Part shown: positions 1-6,462 of the stretch, one piece after another
How positions within the stretch are numbered: the first letter of the stretch is position 1
Layout of the letters: every line of letters starts with the position of its first letter
Assembly: GCA_016550415.1 (NCBI GenBank)
Contig: JABXGU010000215.1
Coordinates: 1 to 9,592 of the forward strand
Direction: 5' to 3'
Source: an archaeon
GTDB lineage: Archaea; Asgardarchaeota; Hermodarchaeia; Hermodarchaeales; Hermodarchaeaceae
Length of the DNA stretch: 9,592 nucleotides
Made by a program: the position numbers and the translations under genes
Notes under the pieces: generated by a model
Told to the model about the DNA's origin: nothing
The model's database searches: none
What the model saw: the letters and a program-made list of their open reading frames with translations, nothing else

Positions 1-1415
1 ATCTCATCTAATGCTTCCTTTTGATCAGAATTGAGTGGTGTGGGTTGATGAGATTCAAGAATCTCTCTAACATGTTGACTAGCTCGTCGATGGCTATCTG
101 CACTGCCTTGCATGTGCCACGCTTCGAATGGTTGCCGGTCTACAAGTTTACCAGGAAGATAATGTTCCTTCTTAAACCACCTCAAAGTATGCTGCAACTT
201 CAGAAAGTCTCCTCCCTTCATTCCTACCTCTCGTAAAGCTTCAAGTGCCAGAGTGTCATCATCAATACTTACGCCTTGTAGGAGTCTTTTCACCATACCT
301 GCCACAACATCATCAAGTAGGAGTTTTTCAAAACTTTGGGTACTTTCAAAGCAGAGCATACCTGCTCCAGCAATATTATTTACACCGGCTAGTGCGCCCA
401 GGAGAAGGCCTGTTGTAGATTCAAATCCTGATTGATAGTCTGCTCCTATCTTTGAATCGGAAAGCCCAAGATATCCATGGGTTGGCATTCCATAATGTTT
501 AGCCATCTGCGTATACGCACACGTCAACATTATACTCTCGATAGCACCCAACCGGGCTGTACCAAATCTCATATCAATAGCTGTTGGTGAACCTCCATAA
601 ATTACAGGCGCACCTCGTGCGGCTAATTGTGCCAGAACGATTCCACTTAGTGACTCAGCGTTATGAAGAACAAGCGACCCTGCCAAAGTGACAGGACTTG
701 TGGCCCCAAGCTGTGGCATTGAGATGGTTTCAATGGGTATTCCTGCCTTTGCACCACAGATTAAGTCATGAACTGTAAGTTCACTCCACTGAAGTGGCGC
801 TGAGGGGCAAGCATCAAAAATCGCTAGCGGCTTCGATCTTAAATTCTTAGAGCCTCCTGCAACAGCTTCTAACATAAGCCGCATATCATCGAAGGCTTCG
901 AGGGCAAAGGTACCTGTAACTACTGGCTTGCTGGAATTTTGAAGGACAAGGTAAAGCCGATAACGATCAGCGAGGTTATGGGGTACATCTGCAGGTATCA
1001 GTGCTGTACTCTGTGCATCTATGTGGGGAAGTGCATCAACAACTCGGGCAAATTCGATAACGTCTTCAACACGGGGATGGCGGCGATCACCTGTTTTAAG
1101 GTCAAGGAGGTGTGTTGCTGCGGAACCAGGGTTAAAATGAACTTTATCTCTTTCAAGGTTAAGAGCAGGTTGTCCATCTCGACTGTAGAGAGTAATTGTG
1201 CTAGGTGCCATACGTATCTGTTCTTCAACAAGCGATGGAGGTATGCGGGCGTGCTGAAGGTCTCGGTTGACTGGGCATCCCGCTTGTGCGAGTATATCTA
1301 ATGCCTCTTCGTTGTGAATCGTCATGCCCACCTCCTCCAGCAGGGATAGGCTTTCTTTGTGAATCCGTTGAATTTCTTCTTCAGTTAAGAATGAGAAATG
1401 AGGACGTATTGCCAT
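1..1415 (-). CDS. MttB-superfamily corrinoid methyltransferase, non-pyrrolysine type (3' end cut by window edge)
   Basis: I translated this frame by hand on the minus strand. It is open from ATG at 1415 down to position 3, giving 471 residues with no stop. The N terminus (MAIRPHFSFLTEEE) and the C-terminal part (SRLD-free, ending near ...REILESHQPTPL) fit the trimethylamine methyltransferase (MttB, COG5598) family. Family enzymes are TIM barrels that move a methyl group from a methylated amine or betaine to Co(I) of a corrinoid protein. Classical MttB is about 495 residues and reads one in-frame UAG as pyrrolysine. Here no UAG, UAA or UGA occurs, and by length the pyrrolysine position should fall near residues 320-330 (around SDSK, K322). 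It is therefore closer to glycine-betaine-type MtgB and relatives; the substrate is unknown. A GGGGG Shine-Dalgarno (1425-1429) lies 9 bases before the start. The gene begins 20 bases after the corrinoid protein gene, so co-transcription is likely. Perhaps 10-20 C-terminal residues are missing. Confidence 0.88.
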   Translation of the reverse strand, partial: MAIRPHFSFLTEEEIQRIHKESLSLLEEVGMTIHNEEALDILAQAGCPVNRDLQHARIPPSLVEEQIRMAPSTITLYSRDGQPALNLERDKVHFNPGSAATHLLDLKTGDRRHPRVEDVIEFARVVDALPHIDAQSTALIPADVPHNLADRYRLYLVLQNSSKPVVTGTFALEAFDDMRLMLEAVAGGSKNLRSKPLAIFDACPSAPLQWSELTVHDLICGAKAGIPIETISMPQLGATSPVTLAGSLVLHNAESLSGIVLAQLAARGAPVIYGGSPTAIDMRFGTARLGAIESIMLTCAYTQMAKHYGMPTHGYLGLSDSKIGADYQSGFESTTGLLLGALAGVNNIAGAGMLCFESTQSFEKLLLDDVVAGMVKRLLQGVSIDDDTLALEALREVGMKGGDFLKLQHTLRWFKKEHYLPGKLVDRQPFEAWHMQGSADSHRRASQHVREILESHQPTPLNSDQKEALDE

Positions 1416-1435
1416 CTGCTAAAACCCCCTTGGGT

Positions 1436-2089
1436 TCATGATTCAGCTTGTCCTGAAAGTCGCTTTGCTTCCTTGACAGCTTGATTAAAGTCTACACCAT
1501 ACCCGTCAGCACCAATACTATCAGCGAAACTTTTGCTAACAGGAGCACCACCCACTATTACCTTGATTTGTTTATGGAGTTTCTCTCGCTTCAATATCTC
1601 GATAGTTTCACGCATACGATCCATTGTAGTTGTGAGCAGTGCAGACATGGCAATGATGTTTGCATTCACTTCCTTAGCTTTGGCTAGAAACTGGGATGGT
1701 GCTACATCAACACCCATATCATGAACAGTGAAACCTGCAACAGTCAACATGGTGGCAACGATTGTCTTGCCAATATCGTGGATATCGCCTTGAACTGTAC
1801 CTATAACAACTGTCCCAATTGAATCTTCTACAGTGTCTCCAGCCAGATGTGGCTCCAACAACCTCAGTGCTTCCTTCATTGTCTCTGCTGCCACAGCAAG
1901 CTCTGGCAAATAAGCCTCTCCTCGCTCGAAACGATCACCTAAGACACGGATTCCTGGTGTTAAACCATTTTTCACTACAGACTTTGCATCCATTTTACTT
2001 CTAATTGCTTGTTTAACAAGTTCTAGCACCTTATCGGTTTGACAAGCAATCATAGCATCACGGATATCTGCCGCAAGGTTGTTACCCAT
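1436..2089 (-). CDS. Corrinoid (methylcobamide-carrying) protein, MttC/MtbC family
   Basis: This is the cobalamin shuttle of a methyltransferase system: it takes a methyl group from the MttB-type partner and presents it to a second methyltransferase. Numbered from the longer GTG form (2098), the N-terminal helical cap covers about residues 5-90. The Rossmann-like B12 domain follows, with the cobalt-ligating DIHDIG motif at 105-110 (His107), GVDV at 129-132, SALLTTTM at 152-159 and GGAPV at 183-187. I chose ATG at 2089 (217 residues) over the in-frame GTG at 2098. The sequence AGGTGA that includes that GTG sits 5 bases before the ATG and makes a good Shine-Dalgarno. Length matches the family (about 210-220). 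It lies between the cysteine synthase gene (45 bases upstream) and the MttB homologue (20 bases downstream), all on one strand, as expected for the middle gene of an operon. Family assignment is firm; the substrate specificity is not readable from it. Confidence 0.93.
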   Translation of the reverse strand: MGNNLAADIRDAMIACQTDKVLELVKQAIRSKMDAKSVVKNGLTPGIRVLGDRFERGEAYLPELAVAAETMKEALRLLEPHLAGDTVEDSIGTVVIGTVQGDIHDIGKTIVATMLTVAGFTVHDMGVDVAPSQFLAKAKEVNANIIAMSALLTTTMDRMRETIEILKREKLHKQIKVIVGGAPVSKSFADSIGADGYGVDFNQAVKEAKRLSGQAES

Positions 2090-2134
2090 CGTTTTCACCT
2101 GCTAGTTCCTAGTTGGCTTGACTAATGTAAAGAT

Positions 2135-3181
2135 TCAGTGCAAGATTTCCCAGTTATGCTGATATTTGTCCAGTTCTTGTTTGGTTCGCTTGTCCATGGG
2201 ATGCTCCCGATCTGGAATATCTAATTCTTTGGGCTCCCCGCAGAGTGGAGTTGTGAAGTACCTCTGTCCACTATCATTAATCATTGTCACAATAGTCTTC
2301 AGTTCCGGGTGCTTCTTGGCAAGTTTCAAAGCCGCTGCAATATTACACCCGGAAGAAATTCCACAGAAAAGTCCCTCTTCGCGGCTAATACGTTGCGCCA
2401 TCTCAAGCGCTTCATCTGAGGTTGTAGTGATTATTCCTGTAAGAATACTCAAGTCAAGATTTCGAGGGACAAAACCATCGCCAATTCCTTCAATACGGTG
2501 AGAGCCCCATGTTCTCTCAGATAAAAGTGGCGCTTCAGTTGGTTCAATAGCGTAGAGCTTCACCGCTGGTTTTCTTTCACGTAAATAGCGGCCAACTCCT
2601 GTGATAGTTCCGCCTGTTCCTTGGCTAGCAATAAATGCATCTACCTTACCTCCAGTTTGTGCCCAGATCTCTGCACCAGTAGTTTCATAATGGGCAGTTA
2701 AATTGTCTGGGTTGCTGAATTGTCCAGGTTCCCAGTATTTTCCAGGATTCTTCGATTTCAGTTCTTGCGCTTTCTCAAGGCAAAGGTCGACATCCGACTC
2801 TCCTCCTGGTGTGAAGATTATATCAGCGCCATAAGCAGCCATTAGTTTTCTCCGCTCTTTACTCATTCCTTCAGGCATAACGATTGTCACAGGGTATCCT
2901 AGCATCCGACCCACAAAGGCGCAGGCAATACCTGCATTACCAGTTGAGGATTCTAGGATTTCCATGCCTGGTTTCAAATCACCACGTTCAATCGCTGCAG
3001 TAATCATTTTATAATATATCCGATCCTTCAAGCTTCCTGTCGGCGAATACCACTCAATCTTACCAAGAACATCGGTGCCCGCCTCTTCACTAATTTTTGA
3101 CAGTCGGAGTAACGGTGTTAGTCCGATTAAATCGAAGATATTCTTTTGCACCTTTTCATACCGTTTCCAGTCTAATGACAT
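2135..3181 (-). CDS. Cysteine synthase-like PLP enzyme (CysK/CysM/CBS family)
   Basis: The 348-residue protein belongs to the fold-type II PLP family that makes cysteine from O-acetylserine (or O-phosphoserine) and sulfide, or carries out related beta-replacements. Visible motifs in order are: PLP lysine K52 in SLKDR, the substrate loop ESSTGNAG (78-84), QFSNPDN (154-160) for the usual QF-NP-N, the phosphate-binding GTGGT (189-192 region), EGIGDGFVP (231-239) and GISSG (274-278). The lysine is preceded by PTGS rather than the common NPGGS. A C-terminal extension of roughly 30 polar residues makes it longer than bacterial CysK (about 310). There is no CBS domain or heme-binding N terminus. The ATG at 3181 has a GGAG Shine-Dalgarno 9 bases upstream and a TATA-like box further up. 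It is the first gene before the corrinoid protein and MttB homologue. That placement raises the possibility of a role in methylated or sulfur substrate use rather than simple cysteine supply; this is inference only. Confidence 0.9.
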   Translation of the reverse strand: MSLDWKRYEKVQKNIFDLIGLTPLLRLSKISEEAGTDVLGKIEWYSPTGSLKDRIYYKMITAAIERGDLKPGMEILESSTGNAGIACAFVGRMLGYPVTIVMPEGMSKERRKLMAAYGADIIFTPGGESDVDLCLEKAQELKSKNPGKYWEPGQFSNPDNLTAHYETTGAEIWAQTGGKVDAFIASQGTGGTITGVGRYLRERKPAVKLYAIEPTEAPLLSERTWGSHRIEGIGDGFVPRNLDLSILTGIITTTSDEALEMAQRISREEGLFCGISSGCNIAAALKLAKKHPELKTIVTMINDSGQRYFTTPLCGEPKELDIPDREHPMDKRTKQELDKYQHNWEILH

Positions 3182-3228
3182 AAAAATGAACTCCTATTGA
3201 AACTGGTCTGCATTGTGAACACCACCAG

Positions 3229-3235
3229 TATTTAA
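3229..3235 (-). promoter_or_regulatory. TATA-like box for the cysteine synthase-corrinoid-methyltransferase operon
   Basis: On the minus strand the sequence GCTTAAATACT places TTAAATA 47 bases before the ATG at 3181. This agrees with an archaeal TATA box and would start transcription near 3205, giving a short leader of about 25 bases with the GGAG ribosome site. No clear BRE is visible. On the plus strand the same bases read TATTTAA, so a weak role for sfsA cannot be excluded, although sfsA starts 110 bases away. Confidence 0.45.
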
Positions 3236-3344
3236 GCGGCTTGGAATCCTCGAACTCATTTCAATCGAATGGGCAGTAAAAGAAAAAAAGAGATAAAGGT
3301 CGTTGGAAGGCGGAGAGTAGGAAAAAATAGTTGGAGCTTCATCG

Positions 3345-4061
3345 TTGCAAGCAGTGGGCCCTCTTGTAAGTGGCGTGTTTCTACGTCGACCAAATAGGTT
3401 TCTAACAATATGTGAATTAAAGGGACATGAGACACCCTGCTACTTACCCAATCCTGGACCCATGCCAGATCTCCTCTTTCCGGGGGTTCAAGTCTTCGTT
3501 CATTATGCACCAAATCCCAAACGTAAGACAGACTACGACTTAATTGCTGTTCGTCACCAAGGTTCTGTTCTTTCCTTGGACTCACGTATCCCCAACCAAC
3601 TTCTTGCCAAATCATTTGAAAATGGTTTGTTACCACCTTTCATTGCATACACTAAAATTAAGTCAGAGCCAGTATATCGAGAAAGTCGGCTTGACTTTCT
3701 CCTAGAGGGACCATCTGAACCGCCTTGTTTAATCGAAGCCAAATCCTCTACACATGTTGAAGATGGAGTTGGATATTTTCCTCGAGCTGTCACACTTCGA
3801 GGACAACGACACTTACATGAATTGATGCATGCCATTGACGATGGCTATAGAGCTGCCATCATTTTTCTTGTGCAACGCACAGATGCTAAGGTCTTCCGTC
3901 CTAATGATCGCATCGACCCAGATTTTGGTGCTGCCCTTCGTCAAGCTGCCAAGTATGGAGTAGAAATCTATGCTTGGTCTTCCCATCTTGATGAAAAGTC
4001 CGGTAAAATCTCCCTTGACTCTCCAATACCAGTTGATCTATCTCCGCAAATCTTACCTTAG
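3345..4061 (+). CDS. sfsA: SfsA family protein (sugar fermentation stimulation protein A homologue)
   Basis: The 238-residue protein matches SfsA through its whole length: an N-terminal OB-like part with RRPNRF (14-19) and LPNPG (34-38), KTDYDL (61-66), SLDSRIPN (77-84), then a PD-(D/E)XK nuclease-like core with SRLDFLLEG (114-122; D117) and IEAKS (130-134; E131, K133). These are followed by FPRAVTLRGQRHLHEL (145-160) and FRPNDRIDPDF (184-194). The acidic residues and lysine of the nuclease-like core are kept. SfsA was named in E. coli for effects on maltose gene expression and binds DNA; its precise role in archaea is unknown. The start is TTG at 3345: a TAG closes the frame at 3318, and GGAG (3333-3336) lies 8 bases upstream. 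It is a lone plus-strand gene set between the methyltransferase operon (divergent) and the MtbA-like gene (convergent, 38-base gap), and shows no evident functional tie to either. Confidence 0.93.
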   Translation: MQAVGPLVSGVFLRRPNRFLTICELKGHETPCYLPNPGPMPDLLFPGVQVFVHYAPNPKRKTDYDLIAVRHQGSVLSLDSRIPNQLLAKSFENGLLPPFIAYTKIKSEPVYRESRLDFLLEGPSEPPCLIEAKSSTHVEDGVGYFPRAVTLRGQRHLHELMHAIDDGYRAAIIFLVQRTDAKVFRPNDRIDPDFGAALRQAAKYGVEIYAWSSHLDEKSGKISLDSPIPVDLSPQILP

Positions 4062-4099
4062 ATGTGGAGATAAACAGGAATTCTAGTTTAGATGATTGA

Positions 4100-5176
4100 C
4101 TACTCATAAAGTCCAAATTTTCTTGCAGCAGTAACCATTGCTCTTATGTTGTCTAGGGGTGCTGTTGGAGGGATTTCACAGCCACTACTAAGAATGTATT
4201 TTCCGCCCTTTGCAGCCTGTTTGATGCATATCTTTGAAGCTTCTTCAACTTCAGCTGGGGTGCCATTGAGTAGAAGGTCAGTGGGATTAAGGTTACCCAT
4301 AAGGCACACTTTGTGTCCAACCTCTTGTTTGGCTTTACCCAGGTCAACGAGATGATCAATCTCCAAAATTTGCGCACCTGTAGCACACATCATCTCTAAA
4401 ATTGGGGTTGTCTGCCCGCAGATATGTAATGAAGGAATTGCTCCAGCTTTTATAACTGCACTGAAAACCTCTTTGAGTCTTGGGGCTGCAAAGGTGTTGA
4501 ACATTTCGGGGCTAATAAGGCTGGAGCTAGCTGTTGGATCAGCAGCTACTACGACATTGATGCCTGCAGTAATGTTTGCTTCAGCATATCTAATGGAAGT
4601 TTCAGAGGTTAACTTGGTGATATCGTGGACAAATCTTGGATTTCGTAAAGTTGCTAGCATTAACTGATTAACACCACAAAGTTGACCTGCAAGTGTAAAG
4701 GGTCCTGGGATATAGCAGAAAAGGGGTACTTCTTCACCGACACCCTCTTTGACTAGACTCACCGTTTTCATATGTACTGGTAAGCGACCAGCAGAATGAG
4801 GATCAGGTATTGTCACTTTATCGAGGTCAGCCGGATTCTTAACAATGTGGTCTGCAACTTGTGGAACATCATTCTCAGGGAACCGCATAGTGCAGCCCAT
4901 TGCTTCTGCTAATAAATTAAAGGAGGACTCCCATCCAGTATAGATAGCATCATAACCAAGTTCTGTCTGTCCTGTGATGAGTGCATTAGCAGTTTTTTCT
5001 GGACTGTGAAGCGCTTCGACTAATCCAACACCTGTTAATTGTGCAAGCGTGTAGGTAATTTGTGGGATTACTGGAACTCGATCTGGTGGGCCGTCTTTAA
5101 TCGTTGAAATCACACGTTGAAAAGATTGAGTTGTCAAATCAATTGCAGCTCCAGCAAATGACGCGTATTCCTTCAT
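4100..5176 (-). CDS. Uroporphyrinogen decarboxylase-like methylcobamide:thiol methyltransferase (MtbA/MtaA type)
   Basis: The 358-residue protein is in the UroD superfamily. Numbered from ATG 5176 it has DGPPDRVPVIPQ (28-39), YIPGPFTLAGQLCG (155-168), the zinc-type motif HICG (H251, C253) with the distal cysteine in SSGCEIPP (C333), and MGNLNP (293-298). His-X-Cys plus a later Cys is the zinc site of MtaA/MtbA, which move a methyl group from a methyl-corrinoid protein to coenzyme M; true heme-pathway UroD lacks it. I infer that it is the second half-reaction enzyme for the corrinoid protein at 1436-2089, although sfsA and the intergenic regions separate them and it must have its own promoter. 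The acceptor thiol need not be coenzyme M. The frame is open up to 5410, but family homology starts about 20 residues after M at 5176 and the extra 78 residues would overlap the TFB gene. AGGGA (5188-5192) lies 11 bases before this ATG, a weak but acceptable ribosome site. Confidence 0.85.
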   Translation of the reverse strand: MKEYASFAGAAIDLTTQSFQRVISTIKDGPPDRVPVIPQITYTLAQLTGVGLVEALHSPEKTANALITGQTELGYDAIYTGWESSFNLLAEAMGCTMRFPENDVPQVADHIVKNPADLDKVTIPDPHSAGRLPVHMKTVSLVKEGVGEEVPLFCYIPGPFTLAGQLCGVNQLMLATLRNPRFVHDITKLTSETSIRYAEANITAGINVVVAADPTASSSLISPEMFNTFAAPRLKEVFSAVIKAGAIPSLHICGQTTPILEMMCATGAQILEIDHLVDLGKAKQEVGHKVCLMGNLNPTDLLLNGTPAEVEEASKICIKQAAKGGKYILSSGCEIPPTAPLDNIRAMVTAARKFGLYE

Positions 5177-5201
5177 TTTACTCAGTGTCCCTAAAAATCC
5201 G

Positions 5202-5210
5202 CCTCCCTCC
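5202..5210 (-). promoter_or_regulatory. Strong Shine-Dalgarno-like motif without a matching start
   Basis: On the minus strand this reads GGAGGGAGG, a near-perfect ribosome site. It lies 25 bases before the ATG at 5176, too far for it, and no ATG, GTG or TTG follows at 4-12 bases in any frame. It may be chance, a standby ribosome site, or a sign that the MtbA-like start is misread. Confidence 0.25.
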
Positions 5211-5248
5211 AAGATTTTGATATCATTTGTTTGGATACTAACAGCAGC

Positions 5249-5254
5249 TTTAAA
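5249..5254. promoter_or_regulatory. Palindromic TATA-like TTTAAA between the MtbA-like gene and TFB
   Basis: TTTAAA at 5249-5254 (in CTTTAAAT) is symmetric. It lies 72 bases before the MtbA-like ATG (5176, minus) and 83 bases before the TFB ATG (5338, plus), so it is placed about equally well for both. Start sites about 25 bases out would give leaders of roughly 45-60 bases each way. No convincing BRE was seen on either side to set direction, so assignment is tentative. Confidence 0.3.
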
Positions 5255-5337
5255 TCTAAACAGAGGAAAGTTTCCCTGAGGACTGCCAAAGAAATCATCT
5301 CTTTTGCAGGATGTTTGGATTATCGGAGTCAAGGTGC

Positions 5338-6294
5338 ATGCCTGAAAAGCCCTCTCAGAACTCAAAGGGGCAAAAAGCCCATTCAGAAGATGAACCGCAT
5401 CAGTGTCCAAATTGTGGAGGCACTGACTACATTAGGTCACCCTCCGGAGAGCTAGTCTGTGCTGATTGTGGACTTATCCTGCAAAATGATGTAATCGACT
5501 TCGGCGCTGAATGGCGTGAATTCTCCCCTGAAGAACGAGCCAAACGAGCTAGGGCAGGACCGCCCTCAACATTAACAATGCACGATAAGGGGCTGAGTAC
5601 GACAATAGATTGGCGGGATGTTGATGCTAGGGGACATCGTTTGGATGCCAAGCGTCGAGCAGAAATGCAAAGGATACGAAAATGGCACAACCGCAGCCGG
5701 GTCTACCAAGCATCTGAACGCAACCTTGCCAGTGCAATGAGCGAACTAGACCGTCTTGCAGGACAATTGGATCTCCCACAACGTGTACGACAAAGTGCCG
5801 CTCTCCTATACCGTCGAGCCCTCGACAAGAATCTCATCAGAGGACGTAGTATCGAGGCTATTGTAGCTGCTTGCGTTTACGCCGCCTGTAGACGAACCCA
5901 TTTCCCCCGAACCTTATCTGATGTTGGGAGATACACGCGCGTCGGTCGAAAAGAATTGGGACGGTCCTATCGACTAATCGTTCGCCGCCTAAGTCTCCAG
6001 ATGCCAGTTACTCAACCAGAAGATTTTGTCTCCCGTTTCTCAAATGCCCTCCGCCTCTCTCAACGTACCCAAGCCCGTGCCCTAGAAATCCTAATGGCAG
6101 CCAGAAACAAGGGAATCACGTCCGGTAAGGATCCCACCTGCATTGCAGCTGCTGCCATTTATATTGCATCTATTCTTGAGGGTGAACGTCGCACTCAACG
6201 TGAAATAGGTGAAGTTGCTGGTGTAACTGAGGTTACAGTACGCAACCGCTACAAGGAACTAGTCCGTGCCCTCAACCTCGGTGTAGAAGTCTAG
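5338..6294 (+). CDS. tfb: Transcription initiation factor B (TFB, archaeal TFIIB)
   Basis: TFB binds the TATA-box/TBP complex and recruits RNA polymerase. The 318-residue protein has the full domain set. An N-terminal zinc ribbon holds C23, C26, C41 and C44. The B-reader/linker region contains FGAEWREFSPEE (55-66), MHDKGLSTTIDW (81-92) and KRRAEMQRIRKW (105-116). Two cyclin-fold repeats cover about 120-220 and 224-318. The BRE-contacting helix-turn-helix TQREIGEVAGVTEVTVRNRY (286-305) lies near the C terminus. Length and motifs match functional TFBs. I chose ATG at 5338 because GGAG (5325-5328) lies 9 bases upstream; ATG at 5311 in the same frame has only an abutting AGG and would add nine residues. 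It is transcribed away from the MtbA-like gene. Archaea often carry several TFBs, so whether this is the housekeeping copy is unknown from this window. Confidence 0.96.
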   Translation: MPEKPSQNSKGQKAHSEDEPHQCPNCGGTDYIRSPSGELVCADCGLILQNDVIDFGAEWREFSPEERAKRARAGPPSTLTMHDKGLSTTIDWRDVDARGHRLDAKRRAEMQRIRKWHNRSRVYQASERNLASAMSELDRLAGQLDLPQRVRQSAALLYRRALDKNLIRGRSIEAIVAACVYAACRRTHFPRTLSDVGRYTRVGRKELGRSYRLIVRRLSLQMPVTQPEDFVSRFSNALRLSQRTQARALEILMAARNKGITSGKDPTCIAAAAIYIASILEGERRTQREIGEVAGVTEVTVRNRYKELVRALNLGVEV

Positions 6295-6306
6295 TTTTTC
6301 GAAAAC
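6294..6306 (+). terminator. Short T-run and stem at the TFB stop codon
   Basis: The stop codon TAG runs into five T residues (6295-6299), followed by CGAAAAC. GTTTT and AAAAC can pair around a three-base loop. Archaeal polymerase terminates at T-runs, so this may end the TFB transcript, but five T residues is weak. Confidence 0.25.
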
Positions 6307-6360
6307 CAATCATCTAATCAATATATGTATGGAAAAAGCAAAGTTAATTAAGCTTCAACT

Positions 6361-6381
6361 GAGGAGTTGTCCCTACTCCTC
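6361..6381 (+). promoter_or_regulatory. Hairpin in the spacer before the C25-like protease gene
   Basis: GAGGAGT (6361-6367) and ACTCCTC (6375-6381) form a perfect 7-bp stem with a 7-base loop. An overlapping alternative stem, CAACT (6356-6360) with AGTTG (6365-6369), would exclude it. No T-run follows, so it is not a clear terminator. It lies about 80 bases before the GTG at 6463 and could be leader RNA structure or an operator. The rest of the 168-base spacer shows AT-rich TATA-like stretches (ATATATGTAT at 6321, ATATTTA at 6388), either of which could be the promoter. Confidence 0.3.
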
Positions 6382-6462
6382 GTAATCATATTTAGGGAAA
6401 ACGAATAGTTCATCAATGCGAACCATTATTTCCTATACTTTACGGGGAGGTAATGGAGAAAG

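Noticed and set aside
939..1301. Plus-strand open frame of 120 codons
   Set aside because: It lies inside the MttB homologue on the other strand, is rich in unlikely Cys/Lys runs and matches no family.
1..1415. Pyrrolysine-encoding in-frame amber codon in the MttB homologue
   Set aside because: I read every codon in frame from 1415 to 3 on the minus strand and found no TAG, TAA or TGA.
2090..2098. GTG at 2098 as start of the corrinoid protein
   Set aside because: The GTG is part of AGGTGA, which sits at the right spacing to be the ribosome site for ATG at 2089; no better site precedes the GTG.
5218..5225. TGATATCA palindrome as an operator
   Set aside because: An 8-base perfect palindrome with no extension is expected by chance at this AT content.
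5311..5337. ATG at 5311 as the TFB start
   Set aside because: Only an abutting AGG precedes it; ATG at 5338 has GGAG at 9 bases.
5177..5410. A 78-residue N-terminal extension of the MtbA-like protein
   Set aside because: It has no family similarity, overlaps the TFB promoter and coding start, and lacks a good ribosome site.
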